The notes under the pieces are model-generated. The model ran no database searches, was not told where the DNA came from, and saw nothing but the letters and a program-made list of their open reading frames with translations. A program made the translations under genes and the position numbers. Of a DNA stretch of 64,000 nucleotides, positions 32,955 through 41,314 are shown in pieces. Numbering within the stretch: position 1 is the first letter of the stretch; each line of letters begins with the position of its first letter. The DNA lies in assembly GCA_964575605.1 (NCBI GenBank), contig CAZNRN010000010.1, forward strand, positions 1 to 64,000, read 5' to 3'. Origin of the DNA: JAPWJZ01 sp964575605. GTDB taxonomy: Bacteria > Pseudomonadota > Alphaproteobacteria > Micavibrionales > UBA2020.

Positions 32955-33650
32955 ATGAAAACACATCTTTTAGCCCCCACGCTTATCGCCCTCCTCCTCC
33001 TGCCCGGCTGCGCCCCCGCACCCGAAAAACGCGCCGCGCTCGCCACGCAGCTTGAAGCGCAAGTCGCATACAAGAGCGGCAACACCAACCCGCGCCCCTC
33101 TGATTTCATCGTCTGCCACGGCCATGGCTGCCGGCTGAAAAACGAAGTCTCGCTGTCGTCGCGCGAATGGTCTCGAATTGCAGCCCAGTTCAACCCGGGT
33201 GGCAGCACCGCGAAGCAGGAACGTGAAAACCTGCGCCGCGCCATCGGCCTCATGGAAAAAATCGTCGGCCCCCGCACCGATACCGACAAGGATGTCGGCG
33301 GCACTTTCGAAGGCGCGATGTCGTCGGGCCAGATGGACTGCGAAGACGAAATGCTGAACACCGCGACTTACTTCAAGATGATGGCCGACAAGGGCCTTAT
33401 CCGCCGCCACCGCCTGTCGGGCCGCGCGCACCGCGGCTTCTTCGTCACCGGCTGGCCGCATATGGCCGTGCAGATCGAGGATGTGGCGACCGGCAAGCAA
33501 TACGTGCTGGACAGCTGGTTCCATGATAACGGCGTGCCCGCCGAAGTGGTCGAGCTACAAAAATGGCGCGAAGGCTGGCGCCCCGCCGACGCCACCGACC
33601 GCGCCCGTCACCGCACAGCGGAAATCAAGGCGTTGCGTAACACCTATTAA
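32955..33650 (+). CDS. Lipoprotein with Cys-His-Asp transglutaminase-like arrangement
   Basis: 231 residues. Lipobox LLPGC (Cys about residue 19) gives an acyl anchor. The body resembles transglutaminase-like cysteine proteins: Cys in QMDCEDEMLNTATYF, His in WPHMAVQIEDV and Asp in YVLDSWFHDNG, in the order Cys-His-Asp with spacing fit for that fold (inference). An upstream CHGHGC motif is unexplained. It sits between SH3b genes, suggesting a cell-wall peptide processing team. Start at ATG 32955 giving the cleanest signal; ribosome site weak. Confidence 0.75.
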   Translation: MKTHLLAPTLIALLLLPGCAPAPEKRAALATQLEAQVAYKSGNTNPRPSDFIVCHGHGCRLKNEVSLSSREWSRIAAQFNPGGSTAKQERENLRRAIGLMEKIVGPRTDTDKDVGGTFEGAMSSGQMDCEDEMLNTATYFKMMADKGLIRRHRLSGRAHRGFFVTGWPHMAVQIEDVATGKQYVLDSWFHDNGVPAEVVELQKWREGWRPADATDRARHRTAEIKALRNTY

Positions 33651-33673
33651 CATCCCTTAAGTACCTCAAGGCC

Positions 33674-33699
33674 GGAACCGCAAGCTCCTGCGGCTCATT
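33674..33699 (+). promoter_or_regulatory. Candidate EcfG-type promoter overlapped by a hairpin
   Basis: GGAAC at 33674-33678, 19 nt, TT at 33698-33699 (context CATTAA). The perfect palindrome GCTCATTA-ATA-TAATGAGC (33693-33711) covers the -10 part and the start point, a plausible operator. Confidence 0.5.
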
Positions 33700-33732
33700 A
33701 ATATAATGAGCCTTTAACGAAGGAGGCCTGTT

Positions 33733-34302
33733 ATGCGTTATCCGGTTATTTTTGCAGCCCTGCTGGCTGTGGCCGCCGCGCTGCCTGCGGCAGCCGAAAC
33801 AATTTATTCATCCGAAGAAATGAACCTGCGGGCTGGCCCGGGCGGCGGATATCCGCTTGTTGGCAAGCTGCCCGAAGGATCACCCATGCAGGTTTACGGC
33901 TGCGATGAAGGCCAGCAATGGTGCGACGTCTCCGCCTCCGGCCTGCGCGGCTGGATTTCCGCGCAAAAGCTGGACCATACGCCTGTGGCGCCTGTGGTGA
34001 ATTTCGACGAGCAGTCCTATTGGATGTCGAACTATTACACCAGCGATTTTTACCGCAGCCAGTACGGCTACCCCGATACCAGCCGCGGCCCGGGCTGGCG
34101 GCGCGAGGGTAACCACTGGGTCGGTACCCGTAATTTTGGCTCGGACGATTACGACCATGACGGCATCCCCAATATCAAGGACAAGGATGACGACGGCGAC
34201 GGCATCAGCGACGACCGCGACCTGGACCGTGACAACGACCATTTCGTGGATGTCTGGAACCGCAGCGACCTTTACAGCCGCCGCCTCCATTACCGCGATT
34301 AA
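33733..34302 (+). CDS. Exported SH3b-domain protein, family member 2, with acidic D-repeats
   Basis: 189 residues. Signal peptide ending AAA-E, SH3b domain (MNLRAGPGGGYPLVGKLPEG, VYGCDEGQQWCDVSASG, LRGWISAQKL), the shared motif SYWMSNYYTSDFYRSQYGY, then Asp-rich repeats (DYDHDGIPNIKDKDDDGDG, DRDLDRDNDHF) like thrombospondin type-3 calcium loops. Likely a calcium-dependent envelope protein. Ribosome site GAAGGAGG. Preceded by the GGAAC element and hairpin. Confidence 0.85.
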   Translation: MRYPVIFAALLAVAAALPAAAETIYSSEEMNLRAGPGGGYPLVGKLPEGSPMQVYGCDEGQQWCDVSASGLRGWISAQKLDHTPVAPVVNFDEQSYWMSNYYTSDFYRSQYGYPDTSRGPGWRREGNHWVGTRNFGSDDYDHDGIPNIKDKDDDGDGISDDRDLDRDNDHFVDVWNRSDLYSRRLHYRD

Positions 34303-34340
34303 TTATATGGAAATGCTGTAAATTTTTATTCGGAACGCAG

Positions 34341-34366
34341 GGAACAAGCCCCAAAGCTCGTGTATT
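34341..34366 (+). promoter_or_regulatory. Candidate EcfG-type promoter (GGAAC-N19-TT)
   Basis: GGAAC at 34341-34345, 19 nt, TT at 34365-34366, 40 bp before SH3b gene 3. A second GGAAC ten bases upstream does not have TT at this spacing. Confidence 0.45.
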
Positions 34367-34406
34367 TGCTGTCTGAAGTTTTTAACAACTCTCAAAGAGG
34401 CCCCCA

Positions 34407-34994
34407 ATGCGTAAAGTAATTGTTCTCGCTGCCTTTCTCGCAGCATGGGCGTTCATGGCACAGCCTGCGGCTGCCGCTGTCGACGCTTATACCTCCACCT
34501 CCCTCAACATGCGTGCAGGCCCCGGCGGTAACTACCCCGTCATCGGCCGTATTTCGGCGCGCGCGCCTGTGGACATCCGCGGCTGCACGAACAACATGCA
34601 GTGGTGCGACGTTTCGGCTGCGGGCTTCCGTGGCTGGGTTGCAGGGCAGCGCCTCAACACCCGCTACCGCAACCGCGAAGCGAACGTGATCTCGCTGGGC
34701 TCCGTGCTCGGCCTGCCGATCGTGACCTATGATCAGCGCACCTACTGGTCGACCAACTACTACGACCGCGACTTCTACCGCGCGCGTTATGGCTGGAACA
34801 ACGACCACAGCCGCTACGGCTGGCGCCGCGACCGCAACGGCGACTGGGTGCGTGACAGCAACTGGCGCGGCATGGACTATGACCGCGACGGCAAGCCCAA
34901 CTACCGCGACCGCGACATCGACAATGACGGCATCTCGAACCGTTACGACCGCAACGACTACTCGCGCCGTAACTACCGTCACTACAACGACTAA
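34407..34994 (+). CDS. Exported SH3b-domain protein, family member 3
   Basis: 195 residues. Signal peptide (cleavage AAA-VDA), SH3b domain (SLNMRAGPGGNYPVIGRI, RGCTNNMQWCDVSAAG, FRGWVAGQRL), shared motif TYWSTNYYDRDFYRARYGW, then Asp/Arg-rich repeats (DYDRDGKPNYRDRDIDNDG). Closest relative is family member 2, implying recent duplication. Ribosome site AAAGAGG. Ends at a strong terminator. Confidence 0.87.
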   Translation: MRKVIVLAAFLAAWAFMAQPAAAAVDAYTSTSLNMRAGPGGNYPVIGRISARAPVDIRGCTNNMQWCDVSAAGFRGWVAGQRLNTRYRNREANVISLGSVLGLPIVTYDQRTYWSTNYYDRDFYRARYGWNNDHSRYGWRRDRNGDWVRDSNWRGMDYDRDGKPNYRDRDIDNDGISNRYDRNDYSRRNYRHYND

Positions 34995-35043
34995 CACGTT
35001 TCCCGAATCGTTTGTCCCTGCCCTGGCAAACGATGCACACGAA

Positions 35044-35079
35044 AGCGCCGCAGTTGCCCTAACTGCGGCGCTTTTTTTT
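35044..35079 (+). terminator. Rho-independent terminator of SH3b gene 3
   Basis: 12-bp stem AGCGCCGCAGTT/AACTGCGGCGCT (35044-35055 with 35061-35072), 5-nt loop and eight Ts. Confidence 0.92.
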
Positions 35080-35098
35080 ATTGCTGTGATTTAGGCTG

Positions 35099-35671
35099 TT
35101 ATTCTTTCTTGGCCTTTTTGTAGTCTTCTTTCGTGTAGCAATAGCCTTTCAGCTCTTTCATGCCCTGGGGGCATTTGCCGTTTTGCTCCTTGGGCCATAC
35201 GCAATAGTTGCCATGCGGCAGCGAAGGGATTGCGCAGGCCTTCCCGGGCGCGGGGGGCGTATTGCCGTTATCGGATTGCTGTTGCTGCTGGCCGAGGCCG
35301 CCGCCCGAGCTGCCGGGTGTCGGCAGCGGGCCGGGGCCGTTGGAGGGCTGGCTGCCGTCGGGCTGTGAAGGCTTGCTGACCGGGCTTGTCTGGCAGTGGT
35401 CGATCCACCAGATCTGGCCGGTCGGGCAGTTGTGTTCTTCTGTCGCAACCGGCGTGGAGGGCATGTTGCCCGGCCCGACTTTGGAGGGCAGCGTCTCGGT
35501 CGCAACCGGCGTCGAGGGCGCATTGCCCGGCGTGATTTTGGAGGGCGAAGTCGCCACGGCATGGGCGCCGGGGCTGCTCAGCGCACCCGCCGCCCTGCCC
35601 GAGGTCTCGGCATAGACCGCCGTCGACACCAGCAGCACCGCAACGACGGCCGTTACAATAACTTTCTTCAT
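35099..35671 (-). CDS. Exported Pro/Cys-rich protein with internal repeats
   Basis: Not recognised. 190 residues: signal peptide (AVYA-E), then two copies of PSK(I/V)xPGN(A/M)PSTPVATE, a Cys pair with aromatic core (CPTGQIWWIDHC), a Pro/Gly/Gln linker, and a C-terminal Cys cluster (CAIPSLPHGNYCVW, CPQGMKELKGYC). Six Cys suggest disulfide-bonded small domains, perhaps carbohydrate-binding (weak inference). Start at 35671 by AAGGA; the upstream in-frame ATG at 35689 overlaps the neighbouring gene. Confidence 0.7.
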   Translation of the reverse strand: MKKVIVTAVVAVLLVSTAVYAETSGRAAGALSSPGAHAVATSPSKITPGNAPSTPVATETLPSKVGPGNMPSTPVATEEHNCPTGQIWWIDHCQTSPVSKPSQPDGSQPSNGPGPLPTPGSSGGGLGQQQQQSDNGNTPPAPGKACAIPSLPHGNYCVWPKEQNGKCPQGMKELKGYCYTKEDYKKAKKE

Positions 35672-35685
35672 GGTATGTCCTTTAA

Positions 35686-36564
35686 TCAAGAAGCGATATC
35701 GGTGAGGACGGGATAGGTTTCGGGGCGGCGGTCGCGGAAGAACTGCCAGGTGTCGCGCACCTGCTGCACCATATCCATGTCCATATCGGCCGTGACCAGC
35801 TCGTCTTTATCTTCCGACGCGCAGACCAGCAGCTCGCCTCTAGGGTTGCAGATGTAGGACGAGCCGTAGAACTTGCCGATGTTCCAGGGCGCTTCCGTGC
35901 CCGGACGGTTGATCGCGCCGACGTAGTAGCCGTTGGCGACGGCGGATGCCGGCTGCTCCAGCTTCCACAGGTATTGCGACAGACCAGCGACAGTTGCGGA
36001 GGGGTTCACCACGTATTCAGCACCTTTGAGAGCCAGCGCGCGCCAGCCTTCGGGGAAGTGGCGGTCGTAGCAGATATAGACGCCCATCTTCACATAGGCC
36101 GTATTGAACACCGGCCAGTCGCTGAAGCCCGGCTTGAAGAAGAACTTCTCGTAGAAGCCGGGGCCCACATGCGGGATATGCGTCTTGCGGTATTTGCCGA
36201 GGAATTTTCCGTCGGCGTCGATGACGGCGGCGGTGTTGTAGTACACGCCCGTCATGTCTTCCTCGTAAATAGGAACGACGATGACCATGTTGTACTTCCT
36301 GGCGTATTCCTGCATCAGCTTGGTGGTATGGCCGTCGGGGATGCGCTCCGCCGCGCGGTACCATTTCTTGTCCTGCGAGGGGCAGAAGTAAGGCTGCGTG
36401 AAAACTTCCTGGAAGCTGAGCACCTGCACGCCCTGCTTGCCCGCCTGTTCGATGAGGGGGATATGCGCCGCGATCATCTTGTCGCGGATCTGCTCGGGGG
36501 TGTCGTTTGCGGCGTCGCCCTTGAGCGACATCTGGATCAAACCGGCTTTGACAATACGGGCCAT
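35686..36564 (-). CDS. Beta-ureidopropionase (nitrilase superfamily)
   Basis: Hydrolyses N-carbamoyl-beta-alanine to beta-alanine, CO2 and ammonia, third step of reductive pyrimidine breakdown. 292 residues with the nitrilase triad: Glu in LSFQEVFTQPYF, Lys in KYRKTHIPHVG, Cys in GVYICYDRHFPEGWR. The 'FTQPYFC' and 'RKTHIPHVGPGFYEKFFF' blocks are specific to the carbamoyl-beta-alanine branch. Start at ATG 36564 (GGAAG upstream). Divergent from dihydropyrimidinase by 112 bp, sharing a control region; the other pathway genes lie about 16 kb away. Confidence 0.9.
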   Translation of the reverse strand: MARIVKAGLIQMSLKGDAANDTPEQIRDKMIAAHIPLIEQAGKQGVQVLSFQEVFTQPYFCPSQDKKWYRAAERIPDGHTTKLMQEYARKYNMVIVVPIYEEDMTGVYYNTAAVIDADGKFLGKYRKTHIPHVGPGFYEKFFFKPGFSDWPVFNTAYVKMGVYICYDRHFPEGWRALALKGAEYVVNPSATVAGLSQYLWKLEQPASAVANGYYVGAINRPGTEAPWNIGKFYGSSYICNPRGELLVCASEDKDELVTADMDMDMVQQVRDTWQFFRDRRPETYPVLTDIAS

Positions 36565-36676
36565 GGGCGGCTTCCTTTCAACTGAAATGCGCGTTTTTAA
36601 GTGCTCTTGAACTATTCTATGAAAAGGAATAGACAATAGTTATCACGCATATTCAAGGTTATTTATAGGAGCCCCC
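36565..36676. promoter_or_regulatory. Divergent control region of the two pyrimidine-catabolism genes
   Basis: 112 bp, AT-rich centre (ATAGTTATCACGCATATTC). Must contain both promoters. No regulator gene is adjacent and no clear palindrome stands out. Confidence 0.4.
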
Positions 36677-38146
36677 ATGGCCGATAATTCCCTTTTGATC
36701 AAAGGCGGCACCATCGTCACCGCCGACCGCACGTGGAAGGCGGATATCCTCTGCCAGGACGGCATTATCAAGGAAATCGGCGAGAATCTGGAAAATAACT
36801 CAAAAGCCGAGGTGGTAGACGCCAGCGGCCAATACGTCATGCCCGGCGGCATCGACCCCCACACGCATATGGAGCTGCCCTTCATGGGCACCGTCGCCTC
36901 CGAGGATTTCTTCAGCGGCACCACCGCCGGCGCGGTGGGCGGTACCACCATGATCATCGATTTCGTCATCCCCTCCCCCAAGACCAGCATCATCAGCGCC
37001 TACCACCAGTGGCGCGAGTGGGCGGAGAAATCGGCGACCGATTATTCCTTCCACGTCGCCATCACGTGGTGGAGCGACGAGGTCAGCCGCGACATGGAAA
37101 CGCTGGTGAAGAACCACGGCGTGAACTCGTTCAAGCATTTCATGGCCTACAAAGGCGCCATCATGTGCGACGACGAAGTGCTGGTGAACTCCTTCACCCG
37201 CGCGCGCGAACTAGGCGCCATGGCCACCGTCCACGCCGAAAACGGCGAACTGGTCGCGCACCTGCAAAAGCAGATTTACGACATGGGCATCACCGGCCCC
37301 GAAGGCCACCCCATGTCGCGCCCCCCGGGCGTCGAGGGCGAAGCGGCCGAGCGCGCCATCCGCATCGCCGATGTGCTGAACGTGCCATTATATATCGTGC
37401 ATAACTCCTGCATCCCCAGCCTCAACGCCATCGCAAGGGCAAGGCAGGACGGCCAACGCGTCTTCGGCGAAGTCTTGGCCGGCCACCTGATCGTCGACGA
37501 CAGCGTGTACAAGAGCGACGATTTCGAATTCGCCGCCGCGCACGTCATGTCGCCCCCGTTCCGCAGCAAGGAACACCAGAACGCGCTGTGGAAAGGCCTG
37601 CAATCCGGCACGCTGCATACCACGGCCACCGACCACTGCTGCTTCTGCGCCCCGCAAAAGGCCGCAGGCAAGGATGATTTCAGAAAAATCCCCAACGGCA
37701 CCGGCGGCATCGAAGACCGCATGGGCGTGCTCTGGCACCACGGCGTCAATACCGGACGCCTGACGATGAACGAATTCGTCGCCGTCACCTCCGCCAACAC
37801 CGCAAAGATTTTCAACATCTACCCGCGCAAGGGCAACATCACCGTCGGCGCCGACGCCGACATCATCGTCTGGGACGCGAAAAAGACCCGCACCATCAGC
37901 GCCAAAACCCACCACCAGAAAGTCGACTTCAACATCTTCGAAGGCATGACTGTCGAGGGCGCCAACACCGTCACGATTTCACAAGGCAAAATCGTCTACA
38001 AAGACGGCGACGTCCGCACCGTCCGCGGCGCCGGCCGCTACATCAACCGCCCCGCCTTCACCAGCCACCACGACGCCCTGAAAATCAAGCGCGAGGTGGA
38101 AAAGCCGGTGGGGGTTAAGAGGGTTGGGAAGAAGAAGGTGGCTTAA
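36677..38146 (+). CDS. hydA: Dihydropyrimidinase / D-hydantoinase
   Basis: Zinc amidohydrolase of 489 residues opening dihydrouracil or dihydrothymine to the N-carbamoyl amino acid. Metal ligands: GGIDPHTHMELPFMG (HxH), the carbamylated Lys in FMAYKGAIMCDD, His in TVHAENGELV, His in LYIVHNSCIPS and Asp in TATDHCCF. C-terminal ADIIVWDAKKTRTISAKTH is typical. Length is normal. Ribosome site TAGGAG. Divergent to beta-ureidopropionase; it supplies that enzyme's substrate. Confidence 0.94.
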   Translation: MADNSLLIKGGTIVTADRTWKADILCQDGIIKEIGENLENNSKAEVVDASGQYVMPGGIDPHTHMELPFMGTVASEDFFSGTTAGAVGGTTMIIDFVIPSPKTSIISAYHQWREWAEKSATDYSFHVAITWWSDEVSRDMETLVKNHGVNSFKHFMAYKGAIMCDDEVLVNSFTRARELGAMATVHAENGELVAHLQKQIYDMGITGPEGHPMSRPPGVEGEAAERAIRIADVLNVPLYIVHNSCIPSLNAIARARQDGQRVFGEVLAGHLIVDDSVYKSDDFEFAAAHVMSPPFRSKEHQNALWKGLQSGTLHTTATDHCCFCAPQKAAGKDDFRKIPNGTGGIEDRMGVLWHHGVNTGRLTMNEFVAVTSANTAKIFNIYPRKGNITVGADADIIVWDAKKTRTISAKTHHQKVDFNIFEGMTVEGANTVTISQGKIVYKDGDVRTVRGAGRYINRPAFTSHHDALKIKREVEKPVGVKRVGKKKVA

Positions 38147-38179
38147 AACAGATTTTTTCAGCAAAATCAGGGCGCAGCT

Positions 38180-40276
38180 ATGAAAATCAACAGCCTAACT
38201 ATAAAAAACTTTCGCGGCATTCAAAAAGTCGAAGCCCGTGATTTAGGGGATACAATAATTATCGCCGGACAAAACGGGTCGGGAAAGTCTTGCGTTTTTG
38301 ACGCCATCCGACTCCTGAAGTCAACCTATGGCGGTTATCAACAAAATGAATATCAGCATTTTTTTGGTGAATTTCAAATTCAACTCCATGGCAATTCAAA
38401 AAACCTGAAAGGCTTATTTAATAAGCCGGGCAGCCCCTTGATTATCGAGTGTCAGTTTCAACTTCGGGATGCTGAAAAAAAATATATAACAGAGAATCTG
38501 GCAGAACTCTTGGAGGAAACCATTTGGCAATTAGAATTGCCTGAGGCTTTTCAATACGGCGGTTATCACAAGGCCATGTTTTCCAATCAATTCCGCGAAC
38601 GACAGCCGGCGGTAACAAAGAGAGTCGCTGAAATACTACCCTCTGTTCAAGCAGACCTTGCTAAACCTTTCATTCTTGGCAGAATTGAAATTTCTCCAGA
38701 TGCACAAATTAAGCTAGAAAAATCTAACTTGTTGTCGATAATATTTACCAACTATCGCCCAAGACAGATTGGGGTTATAGATTACCACGGTGCTCAGCGT
38801 CATTACGGAAGAGAAAACGTTCAGGGTATTAACTTAAGCCTTGAACAGAAAAATCAGCAATATAGCCAACACACGCTTTATAACTACAATAATAAATACA
38901 ACAACGTAAAAAGCGAGATGGCGGGAAACTTCATTAAGGAGTTACTGAGCGAAAAAGCTGGCGGAGGCCCTAAGGGGGATGACAGCAGATCCCTTATTAA
39001 AACCTTGACGGAACTATTCGAGTCTTTCTTCCCTGATAAAAAGTTTCTTGGCCCAAAACCAACTATCGATGGAAGTTTATCTTTTCCTGTGATGACCCAG
39101 GTCGGAAATGAACACGACCTCGATGAACTTAGCTCTGGAGAAAAAGAAATCTTATATGGATACTTGCGTATCCGGAGTTCCGCTCCGCAGGATTCTATAA
39201 TTTTGTTAGATGAACCTGAACTACATTTAAATCCTAGATTAATACGCGGGCTTCCAGATTTTTATCGGAAGCACTTAGGGGAATCCTTACAAAACCAACT
39301 CTGGCTTGTCACACATTCTGATGCTCTGATTAGAGAAGCAGTCGGTAAGCCGGGATTCAATGTATTCCATATGCTCCCCTGCAGCACAGAATTAGGTGAT
39401 ACAAATCAGCTTAAACAATTGCTAGTCACGAAAGACTTGGATCTAGCACTCGCTGATTTGGTCGGGGACCTTGCAGCCTACCGACCCGGCGGAAAAGGGC
39501 TGATTTTTGAAGGTGGTGGCGATACAGATTTTGATAAAACTTTCTGTAGCGCGTTATTTTCCGAGGAGTTAAAAGGCATAAATCTAATTTCTGGCTCGAA
39601 TAAAATGAGAGTCAAAGCTCTCCATGAGATATTAGAAAATGCATATAATAAAGGTGACTTGCCTACAAAATTTTACGCCATCATTGACAAAGATACCGAC
39701 CCGGTTGACCCAAGCAACGCTGTAAACAGATTTGAATGGGACGTTTATCATATTGAAAACTACCTATTGGAAGAACAGTTTATTGCTGAGGTTCTGAACT
39801 CCTTAAACACAAAAAAAACTTACACCGCTACACAAGTACGGGATTTATTACTAGGAGCTGCGCAAAAAGTAGTCCAACACGTATTGGTACATAGAATGCG
39901 CACGTATGCAAATTCAGTGGTGGTCAAATCCATCGATTTTGGCTGCAATCCCAATACAACTGCAATCGGTAATGACATGTATCACGCATTAACCCGTTCC
40001 ATGCAGCGAATTGAGAAATCCGCCTTAAATGAGCTTTCAGCAAATGAATTAATTGCTAAAGAAAAAGAAATTCGAAAGGAGATCGAACTAAGCTTCTCTG
40101 ATGGCAGCTGGTTAAAAATCTTACCTGGTCGAGACATCTTAAAGCAATTCGTTGACCTTGAATCTATTCCTGTGGGTTACGAGGTTCTAAGAAATCTAAT
40201 CTTAAGCAGGATGGCGGATAAAAATTACAAGCCGATTGGCATGAAATCGATAATAGATAAAGTTCTCGCCGATTAA
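38180..40276 (+). CDS. ABC/AAA15-type ATPase fused to DUF4435/TOPRIM-like domain, merged-PARIS-like candidate
   Basis: 698 residues. ATPase part: GQNGSGKS (30-37), signature LSSGEKEIL (about 316), Walker B IILLDEPELHL (about 340-350) and LVTHSD (about 376), the SMC/OLD/AAA15 layout with a long middle insert. C-terminal part from about 440: GLIFEGGGDTDFDK, AIIDKDTDP (about 500) and DVYHIENYLLEE (about 520), the acidic and ENYL motifs of DUF4435, a TOPRIM-like fold. AAA15 plus DUF4435 defines PARIS (AriA/AriB), which also exists as a merged gene; identity is inference. Much more AT-rich than its flanks, single gene, 34 bp after hydA, with a repeat-family motif just past its stop: an acquired defence cassette. 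No ribosome site of note. Confidence 0.8.
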   Translation: MKINSLTIKNFRGIQKVEARDLGDTIIIAGQNGSGKSCVFDAIRLLKSTYGGYQQNEYQHFFGEFQIQLHGNSKNLKGLFNKPGSPLIIECQFQLRDAEKKYITENLAELLEETIWQLELPEAFQYGGYHKAMFSNQFRERQPAVTKRVAEILPSVQADLAKPFILGRIEISPDAQIKLEKSNLLSIIFTNYRPRQIGVIDYHGAQRHYGRENVQGINLSLEQKNQQYSQHTLYNYNNKYNNVKSEMAGNFIKELLSEKAGGGPKGDDSRSLIKTLTELFESFFPDKKFLGPKPTIDGSLSFPVMTQVGNEHDLDELSSGEKEILYGYLRIRSSAPQDSIILLDEPELHLNPRLIRGLPDFYRKHLGESLQNQLWLVTHSDALIREAVGKPGFNVFHMLPCSTELGDTNQLKQLLVTKDLDLALADLVGDLAAYRPGGKGLIFEGGGDTDFDKTFCSALFSEELKGINLISGSNKMRVKALHEILENAYNKGDLPTKFYAIIDKDTDPVDPSNAVNRFEWDVYHIENYLLEEQFIAEVLNSLNTKKTYTATQVRDLLLGAAQKVVQHVLVHRMRTYANSVVVKSIDFGCNPNTTAIGNDMYHALTRSMQRIEKSALNELSANELIAKEKEIRKEIELSFSDGSWLKILPGRDILKQFVDLESIPVGYEVLRNLILSRMADKNYKPIGMKSIIDKVLAD

Positions 40277-40293
40277 TTTGCGGCCAGAGCTAG

Positions 40294-40318
40294 GATCAAA
40301 GGGGCCGAAGTAAATTGA
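40294..40318 (+). repeat. Partial copy of the GATCAAAGGGG repeat
   Basis: GATCAAAGGGGCCGAAGTAAATTGA, 18 bp past the ATPase gene. Variants occur twice more (45776 and 45940). May mark the edge of the acquired segment. Confidence 0.6.
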
Positions 40319-40340
40319 AAACCAACAAGGAAACAAAAAC

Positions 40341-40583
40341 ATGAGCGACACAAATTACGATCATCTCTGGAAGGACGAGAAAAACTGGGGCGCCGGGATG
40401 TGCGGATGGTATTTCTGCAAGGAAGATCCGCGGCTCTGGGTGCCCAAGAAAAGACAGTATCTGGGGGTTACAGTGAACCTCGGCCATCCGAAGGGCGGGG
40501 CGACGCTGGTGGCGTTATTCCTGACCCCCTCGATCCTGCTGATTATCGGGCTGCTGGCCTCTGTCACGGTTTGCAGTCATTAA
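40341..40583 (+). CDS. DUF5808-like small membrane protein
   Basis: 80 residues. The N-terminal part (WYFCKEDPRLWVPKKRQYLG, VTVNLGHPKGG) matches the short DUF5808 motif 'YyNpdDpRlfVpKr.g.G.tlNf', seen in small membrane proteins of unknown role; one membrane helix follows (VALFLTPSILLIIGLLASV). Ribosome site AAGGAA. Next gene starts 22 bp on. Confidence 0.65.
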   Translation: MSDTNYDHLWKDEKNWGAGMCGWYFCKEDPRLWVPKKRQYLGVTVNLGHPKGGATLVALFLTPSILLIIGLLASVTVCSH

Positions 40584-40604
40584 TTTAAACCCGGGAAACG
40601 ACGC

Positions 40605-40967
40605 ATGAAAAAACTTGTCTTCACAGCCATCCTCTCTTCACTTGTGCTGGTCGCGGCGCAGGGCTACGCGGCGGAAGATACGCAGGAGCTGCAGGACCGC
40701 GCGGCGGTGCTGCAGCTGTCGGGGTTCGAGGCGCGCAGGACGATGCTGGAATACTGCGGCGTCTCGGGTGACGAGGCCGACAAAATCCTTGCGAACGATA
40801 TCGCGGCCGCACCCCAGCTGGAGGCGTCATTGAGCGACGCGGGCAAAAGGTCGCTGAAGGTCGAGCTGGCCCATGCCCGCGACGCCGTCAAAGCCTCGTG
40901 GAACGCAACCCCCGCCGCCCAGCGCGAACAGGCCTGCGCCTCGATGGTCGGGCAGATGTCGCAGTAA
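40605..40967 (+). CDS. Hypothetical exported protein
   Basis: Not recognised. 120 residues with signal peptide (AQGYA-A), a single-domain helical chain with two Cys (MLEYCGVSGD and QACASM) about 65 residues apart that could pair. Probably periplasmic. Follows the DUF5808-like gene closely, so maybe co-transcribed. Confidence 0.65.
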   Translation: MKKLVFTAILSSLVLVAAQGYAAEDTQELQDRAAVLQLSGFEARRTMLEYCGVSGDEADKILANDIAAAPQLEASLSDAGKRSLKVELAHARDAVKASWNATPAAQREQACASMVGQMSQ

Positions 40968-41119
40968 AGGCAAAACAACAACCTGTAATACTATGATGCG
41001 TTGTGGTTTTACCCCTTGAATTACAAAGGTAAACCGCCGCAGCAAACAAAGCATTCGGCCTATAAATCCTCTGTTAATGCGCGGGGTGTATAATACATCC
41101 TAGTGTACCGGGAGGACCC

Positions 41120-41314
41120 ATGGCAGACAAAGACGCAAAGAAAGAAGATTACGGCAGGAAATCCGGCAGCGCCTTTTTACAGGACCTGCCCGCGACCACC
41201 ATGACGATGGAATCCGGTACGACGCTACAGCAGTTGCCCAACACCATCTTGCCGATCCACCAGGAGAGGAAGCACGAGCCTGCCATACCCGCAGGGCCGA
41301 AAATCAAACTTTGA
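41120..41314 (+). CDS. Hypothetical 64-residue protein
   Basis: Not recognised. Polar, Lys-rich N-terminus and Pro-containing C-terminus; no signal or membrane helix. Supported by a good ribosome site (GGGAGGA) and a TATAAT at 41089-41094, 26 bp upstream of the start. A GGTTTTACC...GGTAAACC inverted repeat lies further upstream. Confidence 0.55.
   Translation: MADKDAKKEDYGRKSGSAFLQDLPATTMTMESGTTLQQLPNTILPIHQERKHEPAIPAGPKIKL

Noticed and set aside
34332..34336. Upstream GGAAC as an additional EcfG element
   Set aside because: No TT at 18-19 nt; the second GGAAC ten bases on fits better.
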